NCBI GenBank assembly: GCA_003541895.1
Contig: DPLR01000459.1
Coordinates: 1 to 14,800 of the forward strand
DNA length: 14,800 nucleotides
DNA from: Cytophagales bacterium
Lineage (GTDB): Bacteria; Bacteroidota; Bacteroidia; Cytophagales; Cyclobacteriaceae
Direction of reading: 5' to 3'
The notes under the pieces were generated by a model, which saw only the letters and a list, made by a program, of their open reading frames with translations, was not told where the DNA came from and ran no database searches. Each line of letters opens with the position of its first letter. Position 1 is the first letter of the stretch. Shown one piece after another: positions 6,658 through 12,204 of the stretch. The position numbers and the translations under genes were made by a program.

Positions 6658-7164
6658 GTGAACAGCCGTGTATTAGTACTCAATCAGGATTTCAGCCCAC
6701 TGATGGTTTGTTCGGTGGAAAGGGCTTTTATTTTGGTTTACCTAAACAAGAGTGAACTAGTTAGGCCTGCCAACGGATACCGACTGCATACGGTAACGCA
6801 TTCCTATCCTATGCCATCGGTTATTCGGTTGAACCGCTATGTGAATGCGCCCTACAAAGGCGTAACGCTCACGAGGCAGAATGTTTTTAAACGCGACAAT
6901 CAAGAATGTCAATATTGCGGAACGCGAAGAGATCTCACGCTTGATCATGTAATTCCGAGCTCGCGTGGAGGCCAGCACAGTTGGCTCAATCTCGTTACCG
7001 CATGTAAACGGTGCAATGCCAAAAAAGGAGATTATACTCCTGAGGAAGCAAACATGCCGCTGAAGCGCAAACCTTTCAAACCAAGTTATGCGCTTTTTTT
7101 ACGCGATGTTACCGGCTCCAATCACAACGAGTGGGACGAGTTTCTTGAAAAAAAATCAATTTGA
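6658..7164 (+). CDS. HNH endonuclease
   Basis: This is an HNH-family DNA nuclease of 168 residues, a stand-alone type common in Bacteroidota and cyanobacteria whose role is not settled. The core is a zinc-bound beta-beta-alpha-metal fold: Cys84-x-x-Cys87, then LTLDHVIPSSRGG with Asp96 and His97, then Asn111 in WLNLVTAC, then Cys116-x-x-Cys119. The N-terminal half (VLVLNQDFSPL and PSVIRLNRYV) matches the conserved lead-in of this subfamily. All metal-binding and catalytic positions are present, so it should be active. The start is GTG at 6658, which gives the expected N-terminus. No partner methylase or toxin-immunity gene lies beside it, so a restriction system is not indicated. A T7 run (7094-7100) and an A8 run (7148-7155) lie in its 3' part. 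The gene overlaps the convergent gene by 9 bp. Confidence 0.92.
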   Translation: MNSRVLVLNQDFSPLMVCSVERAFILVYLNKSELVRPANGYRLHTVTHSYPMPSVIRLNRYVNAPYKGVTLTRQNVFKRDNQECQYCGTRRDLTLDHVIPSSRGGQHSWLNLVTACKRCNAKKGDYTPEEANMPLKRKPFKPSYALFLRDVTGSNHNEWDEFLEKKSI

Positions 7165-7902
7165 TTCTTTTCTGTTTCTAATTTTTTTAAGAACCCCTTC
7201 CAGTTCCTGTTTATGTTTTACTAATTCTTTGCTATGCTTAAAATGGTCTCTTAGTGAAAGTAAAATATTAGTAAAGGCTTTATTTCTAAAGCTATTTACG
7301 TCAATGGGCTGGGCGGCTTGTTTCGTATCTTCATAAAGTAACCTCCTATCAAAATAAGAATTGAGGTAAGGCTCAAGCAGGAGGTCCAGATTTTTTGAAT
7401 ATGATTGAGAATGGTCAACCATTTTCTTTTGATCGAAGTTGTAATAAGAACTTATATCAATGAATAGTGGGTCGCGTTCGAAAAAATTTAATTGCCCCGA
7501 ACTTATTATAGATAGGTATGTCGAGTTGTTGGGGACAAATTGAAATTGCCATTCAATAAATGAAATAAGGTGCGTTAGACTATCCGATTCAATATTTTTT
7601 GAACTAGTATAGTATAGCAAGGTCTCAAGTTTTTTTGATACAAAATCAAGCCTGTTTAAATAAATAGAATAATTTAGTGAGTCACTTTTCAGGTCATCAT
7701 AGACTCTGTTTAACAAAGCATTCTTTAAATCATTTTCTTCAGATTCTTTGCCCTTTCTATCTAACCAAAAAGCAAATAGTACACTGAATATTATCAATAC
7801 AGATTCCGCTAATATTTTAACTGCAATTCTTTTCGCTCTAGTTTGAATAAGTCGCTGTATCTTCAAGTTTGAATTATTTGGAATCAGTTTCCAGAACCTC
7901 AA
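7156..7902 (-). CDS. DUF6090-like membrane-anchored protein
   Basis: This is a 248-residue protein of unknown function. A positively charged N-terminus (QTRAKRIAVK at about residues 20-29) is followed by one membrane segment (ILAESVLIIFSVLFAFWLD, about 30-48). The rest is charged, alpha-helical and probably extends from the inner membrane. This layout resembles the DUF6090 proteins common in Bacteroidota (inferred from pattern, not from a search). No ATG is available near the front: the candidates are TTG at 7902, which overlaps the upstream OmpA gene by 29 bp, and TTG at 7866, 7 bp past that gene's stop, giving 236 residues. Either keeps the membrane segment, and both imply translational coupling with the OmpA gene. 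It is AT-rich compared with its neighbours and is the last gene of the minus-strand cluster. Confidence 0.7.
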   Translation of the reverse strand: MRFWKLIPNNSNLKIQRLIQTRAKRIAVKILAESVLIIFSVLFAFWLDRKGKESEENDLKNALLNRVYDDLKSDSLNYSIYLNRLDFVSKKLETLLYYTSSKNIESDSLTHLISFIEWQFQFVPNNSTYLSIISSGQLNFFERDPLFIDISSYYNFDQKKMVDHSQSYSKNLDLLLEPYLNSYFDRRLLYEDTKQAAQPIDVNSFRNKAFTNILLSLRDHFKHSKELVKHKQELEGVLKKIRNRKESN

Positions 7903-9865
7903 TTTCTGTTCTACGGTTTATTTCACGACCTCCGGTTTCATCATCGTTAGAAACAATGGGTTTTTCTTGCCCATAACCAACGGCTTTCAGTCGTTCGGCT
8001 TTGATTCCTTTCTCTACGAGGAAAGCCATCACGGTCTCTGCTCGTTTTAGCGAAAGTGCTTTATTTGAAACCGCGTTGCCCGAATTATCCGTGTGGCCGT
8101 TGATTTGTAATTTTATTCCGGGGTTTGTGTTCAGCAACTCCATGATTCTTTCTAATTCACTAACCGATTCATTTTTAAGATCGGCTTTCCCAACATCAAA
8201 GAAAATATTTTTCATGATTGCTTTTGAGCCGACTGTTACGCGTTGCATTAATATGGCCGTTTCAATTTCTTGTTCTTCTGAATACATCGGCACTTCGAAA
8301 TTCAAAGAGTTAAACAAGTAACCATCCACAGAGGTGTTGATACCATAGTTTCCCCCGTGAGGGATAGTAATTTTAAATTCACCGGTGCTATCATTAGAGT
8401 AGACGCGTTCTTTAATTACGTTGGTTTTGTTATCAATCAATGTGATCTGCGCTTTTAGTGGTTTGGCATTATCGGCATCAATCACTCGGCCAACCAATTT
8501 TGAGGCGAACCCTAAATCTTTTTGCAGACTCACGATCGCATCTGAGAATTCATCTTTTGGCAGCTCTTCTTTTTTAGGCTGCGTTTCCTTTTTTTCCTCG
8601 ACTACAACAGGTTCTTCTTTTTTTGGAGGTGGATCGTAAAAAATTGCTTCACAAATATCAGAGTTGCCAACGCCATCGTGTCGCACTGAACTAAAGTATC
8701 CACGTTTCTTATCAACGGAAAGAACAAAATAGTTTTCGAACTTAGGCGTATTGATTGGGTAACCGAGGTTCACGGGTTTTGTCCATTGTCCATTCTTGAA
8801 TTCACTTTTATAAATATCGTAATCACCTAAGCCCGGATGGCCGTCAGAGCCGAAAAACAATGTTCCATCTGGATGAAGGAATGGAGCATCTTCATTTCCA
8901 GGTGTGTTGATTAAAGGGCCGAGGTTTACGGCTTTGCCCCATAAGCCTTCGGGTGTTTTTTCGGAGACATAAATATCGAGGCCACCTTGTCCACCGGGTC
9001 GGTCGCTGGTGAAATAGAATTTTGTTTTATCGCGCGACAGGCAACCTGAAGTTTCCCATGATACTGAGTTGATTTCAGGTCCCATTGATGAGGGCTCGCT
9101 CCAATCTGTTCCATTGAAGTTAGATTGATAGATGTCGCCATTTCCTTTTTCATAGTAAAGGAAAATTGTTTTCCCATCAGGGGTTAGATAAGTAGCAGCA
9201 TCATGAAAAGTATCATTAATCCGCGGTGAAATTTTTTCTGGAGCCGACCACTCGCCTGCGTTTCGCTTACTTACAACAACATCTTCAAAAACAGTTCGGT
9301 TTTTCTTGTCAAAGTTTGAAGTGTCTCTGGCAGAAGTAAATATCAATTCACTTTCATCGGCAGGCAGAGCAGGTCCGTAATCCTGATAAATGGAATTGAT
9401 TGGCCACTCTAACACTTTTATGGAACAGTAAAGCGGATGGTTTATTAACGAATCGCCAAGGTGGCATTCGCGAATTTTGTGCTCCGCAATCAACGACATT
9501 TTTTTATTCTTCGATTTGTATTTTTTAAAGTGCTCCATCGCACTGTAAAATCTAAAATTTGCTTGCAGGGCTATGCCTAAAAAATAGTCGATGTCTGGAT
9601 CAACATCGGGTTGCAATTTAAATGCTTCTTCAAGATAGGGTAAAGCCTTTACTTCATTACTTAGCGAAAGATAAACATGGCCGATGCGGTATTTTGTCTT
9701 GGCATCTTTGGGTGCCATTTTTTCGGCTGCTTCGTAGTTCTGCAATGCACTACGAAAATCTCCCCGTCCGAAAAAACGATCACCTTTGTCGAGATAGGAT
9801 TTCAACGTTTGCCCAAATGCATCCGAGAGCAAGGTCAATAAAAAAGCCAACATCAAACTGCGCAT
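7874..9865 (-). CDS. OmpA family protein with PorE-like architecture (TPR-PD40-CRD-OmpA)
   Basis: This is a 663-residue exported, peptidoglycan-binding protein. After a signal peptide (about residues 1-19, ending SDAFG before QTLKSY) come TPR-like helices (20-120) and a PD40/WD40-like beta-propeller (150-410) with repeats such as DGKTIF, DIYQS, RPGGQGGLDIYVSE and SDGHPGLGDYDIYKS. A Lys/Glu-rich linker follows (413-440), then a carboxypeptidase regulatory-like domain (457-540) and an OmpA-C domain (550-655). The OmpA-C domain has FFDVGKADL, INGHTDNSG with Asp593, LSLKRA and GGREINRRTE, the diaminopimelate-binding pattern. The order matches PorE of Porphyromonas gingivalis, a type IX secretion component, but PorE is a lipoprotein and this has no lipobox cysteine. 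Several Bacteroidota paralogues share the layout, so the T9SS role is only possible. I chose ATG at 9865 over TTG at 9883. It lies 50 bp after the AI-2E gene; TTTATTTG at 9899-9892 could be an extra -7 box. Confidence 0.9.
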   Translation of the reverse strand: MRSLMLAFLLTLLSDAFGQTLKSYLDKGDRFFGRGDFRSALQNYEAAEKMAPKDAKTKYRIGHVYLSLSNEVKALPYLEEAFKLQPDVDPDIDYFLGIALQANFRFYSAMEHFKKYKSKNKKMSLIAEHKIRECHLGDSLINHPLYCSIKVLEWPINSIYQDYGPALPADESELIFTSARDTSNFDKKNRTVFEDVVVSKRNAGEWSAPEKISPRINDTFHDAATYLTPDGKTIFLYYEKGNGDIYQSNFNGTDWSEPSSMGPEINSVSWETSGCLSRDKTKFYFTSDRPGGQGGLDIYVSEKTPEGLWGKAVNLGPLINTPGNEDAPFLHPDGTLFFGSDGHPGLGDYDIYKSEFKNGQWTKPVNLGYPINTPKFENYFVLSVDKKRGYFSSVRHDGVGNSDICEAIFYDPPPKKEEPVVVEEKKETQPKKEELPKDEFSDAIVSLQKDLGFASKLVGRVIDADNAKPLKAQITLIDNKTNVIKERVYSNDSTGEFKITIPHGGNYGINTSVDGYLFNSLNFEVPMYSEEQEIETAILMQRVTVGSKAIMKNIFFDVGKADLKNESVSELERIMELLNTNPGIKLQINGHTDNSGNAVSNKALSLKRAETVMAFLVEKGIKAERLKAVGYGQEKPIVSNDDETGGREINRRTEIEVLETDSK

Positions 9866-9915
9866 GCGTGAAAGTAGCAACAATCTCGTTTCAAATAAAA
9901 CACCGTTGAAGGAAA

Positions 9916-10950
9916 TTATTCATTCTTTTCCGCGGTCTCATCACCCAGTAATATCACCAAAGACTTTAATGACTTTGAGTACCCAAGCAAAATTTTGAGA
10001 ATACCCAATAGGGGAACGGCCAAGATCATCCCTGCAATTCCCCAGATTTTACCTCCAATTAAAAGTGCTACGATGGCCGCAAGTGCATTGACGCTAATTT
10101 TTGAACCTGTGATTTTAGGAGTAATAAAATTAGCTTCTAAAAACTGCACAAATGTGTGGACACCGATTACGCCAACTGCATACCAAATGCTATCTTTTGT
10201 AAGCAAAGCTAATATAGTTGGAAGCGCAGCGCCAATGGTAATGCCTACGTAGGGTATCATGGTAAGAAACCCAGAGAGGAAGCCAAAGAAAATAGCATGT
10301 TGAATACCGAGTAACAAAAGGCCAATGCTGTTCAGTACACCGGCAATGAACACTACCAGCGAGAGCCCCGAAATATAGCCACGTACTACTCCTTGAATTT
10401 CGTCTTTCCATTTAAAATCGCTTTCGGGATTAAAAGAGAATAAAAATTCCTTGAACCTGTTTCTGTAGAGTAGGAAAAGAAAAATGTACACGGGCACCTG
10501 AACAAAAAAGTAAACTAAATAAGAAGTGGATACTAACAACTCGCCTGCATAAGCGGAAAATTGTTTGACAGAATCTTTTAGTAGTTGTGCCTGTTCGGAT
10601 GATGAAATTTGTAAACTGTCACTTACTGTCGAGCTCAACGATAGAATAAAGTCATAAAAACGATTCTCGATACTAGGTAAGCTCGCCACCAAACTTGATA
10701 GTTGAGAAATTACAAACCAGCTTGCAAGTGCAATTAACGTGAGCATGGCAATGAGCACAATTAGGATGGCCATTATTTTACCCATTTTGCGTTCGAGTCG
10801 CTTTACAATGGGCAGCATGATAATCGAGAAGAGCGCAGCGAAAAAGATGGGAACGACAATATCTTTGAGGAGCACTAAGCCAAAAATACCCAGTGCTACA
10901 ATAACGGTGGCTTTGAATATTCGATCGAGTTTATCGTGGGCGAGATCCAT
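9916..10950 (-). CDS. AI-2E family transporter (PerM-like permease)
   Basis: This is a multi-pass inner-membrane protein of 344 residues in the AI-2E exporter/PerM family. Members are known or suspected to export autoinducer-2 or to exchange ions; the substrate here cannot be told. Hydrophobic helices lie near residues 14-30, 33-50, 57-83, 145-170, 205-232, 235-262 (with GFLTMIPYVGITIGA, a family hallmark), 270-290 and 298-330. The stretch EANFITPKITGSKISVNALAAI followed by GGKIWGIAGMILAVPLLGILK is the typical conserved C-terminal block. A soluble stretch at about 88-140 lies between helices three and four, as usual. ATG at 10950 (MDLAHDKL) is preferred over an in-frame TTG 6 bp upstream. It lies 8 bp after the aminotransferase stop, so cotranscription is likely. 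Confidence 0.93.
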   Translation of the reverse strand: MDLAHDKLDRIFKATVIVALGIFGLVLLKDIVVPIFFAALFSIIMLPIVKRLERKMGKIMAILIVLIAMLTLIALASWFVISQLSSLVASLPSIENRFYDFILSLSSTVSDSLQISSSEQAQLLKDSVKQFSAYAGELLVSTSYLVYFFVQVPVYIFLFLLYRNRFKEFLFSFNPESDFKWKDEIQGVVRGYISGLSLVVFIAGVLNSIGLLLLGIQHAIFFGFLSGFLTMIPYVGITIGAALPTILALLTKDSIWYAVGVIGVHTFVQFLEANFITPKITGSKISVNALAAIVALLIGGKIWGIAGMILAVPLLGILKILLGYSKSLKSLVILLGDETAEKNE

Positions 10951-10958
10951 AAGCAAGG

Positions 10959-12143
10959 TTAAGAATTTTCAATTGCATTCCATATCACTTGACAGGCGAT
11001 CTTAATCTCTTCGGGTGTAATCGTAAGGGGAGGAGCAAGACGAAAGCTATAAGGATTGGACAAAAACCAATATCCGATCACCCCGTTTTCCTTGCAATAA
11101 TTTACAATTCGGGTTACGCGTTCTGCCGAGTCAAAATCAAAAGCGAACATCAATCCAATTCGTCTGGTCTCTTTAATCTTTGGGTGCAGCAAAAGTTCTT
11201 GTATCAATTTTCCTTTGGCTTCAACTGAAGCTAAAATATTTTCATTTTCCAAAACTTCGAGCGTAGCTAATGCTGAAGCACAGCAGACCGGGTTTCCACC
11301 AAACGTAGTGATGTGTCCAAGCATGGGATCATGCGTGAGCAATTGCATTTTTTCTTTACTTGAGATGAAAGCAGCAATTGGCAATCCACCACCGAAGGCT
11401 TTACCGACCGTGAGAATATCAGGCACCACATCGAATTGCTGGAAGGCAAATAAAGTTCCTGTTCTACCCATACCGCATTGAATCTCATCGAAGATCAGAA
11501 GCGTTCCGGTTTGGGTGCAACGCTGGCGAACGGCTTTCAAATAGTCTTTGGTCGGAATCCGCACACCGGCATCGCCTTGCACTGTTTCCATAATAACGCA
11601 GGCAGTGCGTTCGGTAATTTTTTGTAAATCATTTTCATTGCTAAACTCAATAAAATTCACATCAGGTAACAAGGGGAGAAAGGCCCTTTTCTTCACAACA
11701 TTTCCAGATACGCTCAGCGAACCGTGGGTACTTCCGTGATATGATTTTTTGCATGAAATAATTTCAGTTCGGCCAGTGACTCGTTTAGCTAATTTAAGAG
11801 CAGCTTCATTGGCTTCCGTTCCAGAGTTGACAAAGTAACTGCAGTTTAAATTTGACGGAAGGAGGCTAGCTAATTTTTGAGCCAGCAAATTAGGTGCGGA
11901 TTGAATGTATTCTCCGTACACCATAATGTGCAGGTGCTTGTCTACCTGTTCTTTAATAGCCGCAACAACATGTGGGTGCCGGTGCCCAATGTTACTCACG
12001 CCTATGCCTGAAATCATATCGATGTATTTTTTTCCATCGGGCCCATAGAGGTAAACGCCTTCGGCTTTTTCGATCGGGATTAAAAAAGGAAATGGCGAAG
12101 TCTGCCCTAGGTGATTCAAGAAAATTTCTTCGCTTAAGTTCAT
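10959..12143 (-). CDS. Class III PLP-dependent aminotransferase
   Basis: This is a pyridoxal-phosphate enzyme of the acetylornithine/ornithine/4-aminobutyrate aminotransferase family, 394 residues, full length and cytoplasmic. Visible motifs are the phosphate-binding NSGTEANE at residues 106-113, the cofactor-ring aspartate in LLIFDEIQCGMGRTG with Asp219, and the Schiff-base lysine in PDILTVGKAFGGGLP, Lys248. The phosphate-contacting Thr lies in HITTFGGNPV (about 277-286). All catalytic residues are present. The amino donor and acceptor cannot be read from the sequence: no arginine, lysine or GABA pathway genes lie nearby, so an argD-type role is possible but unproven. It starts at a clear ATG with a promoter immediately upstream and heads the minus-strand cluster. 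Confidence 0.93.
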   Translation of the reverse strand: MNLSEEIFLNHLGQTSPFPFLIPIEKAEGVYLYGPDGKKYIDMISGIGVSNIGHRHPHVVAAIKEQVDKHLHIMVYGEYIQSAPNLLAQKLASLLPSNLNCSYFVNSGTEANEAALKLAKRVTGRTEIISCKKSYHGSTHGSLSVSGNVVKKRAFLPLLPDVNFIEFSNENDLQKITERTACVIMETVQGDAGVRIPTKDYLKAVRQRCTQTGTLLIFDEIQCGMGRTGTLFAFQQFDVVPDILTVGKAFGGGLPIAAFISSKEKMQLLTHDPMLGHITTFGGNPVCCASALATLEVLENENILASVEAKGKLIQELLLHPKIKETRRIGLMFAFDFDSAERVTRIVNYCKENGVIGYWFLSNPYSFRLAPPLTITPEEIKIACQVIWNAIENS

Positions 12144-12147
12144 AGCA

Positions 12148-12179
12148 CAAAACTAACTACTTACTATTTTTAAACTAAA
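12148..12179 (-). promoter_or_regulatory. Promoter for the aminotransferase cluster, near-leaderless
   Basis: Read on the minus strand, TAGTTTTG (12155-12148) matches TAnnTTTG exactly, with TTTA (12179-12176) 20 bp upstream as a -33 box (three of four). A TTTG at 12183-12180 is a better -33 match but 24 bp away. The -7 box ends 4 nt before the ATG at 12143, so transcription would start at or next to the start codon. Confidence 0.5.
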
Positions 12180-12198
12180 CAAAGTAAAGTTAACTTAG
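12168..12198 (+). promoter_or_regulatory. Weak promoter candidate for the sensor kinase gene
   Basis: TAACTTAG (12191-12198) matches five of the six fixed bases of TAnnTTTG, with TTTT (12168-12171) 19 bp upstream as a -33 box. It ends 6 nt before the ATG at 12205. It overlaps a perfect 10-bp palindrome, AAGTTAACTT (12187-12196), which could be an operator. This is a weak call based on position. Confidence 0.3.
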
Positions 12199-12204
12199 TG
12201 CGGT

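Noticed and set aside
6658..7164. HNH gene as part of a restriction, toxin-immunity or homing system
   Set aside because: No methylase, immunity gene, intron or flanking repeat is seen, and the protein matches a stand-alone HNH subfamily.
10951..10956. Upstream TTG start for the AI-2E transporter gene
   Set aside because: It adds only two residues; ATG at 10950 is the stronger codon and leaves a normal 8-bp gap to the upstream gene.
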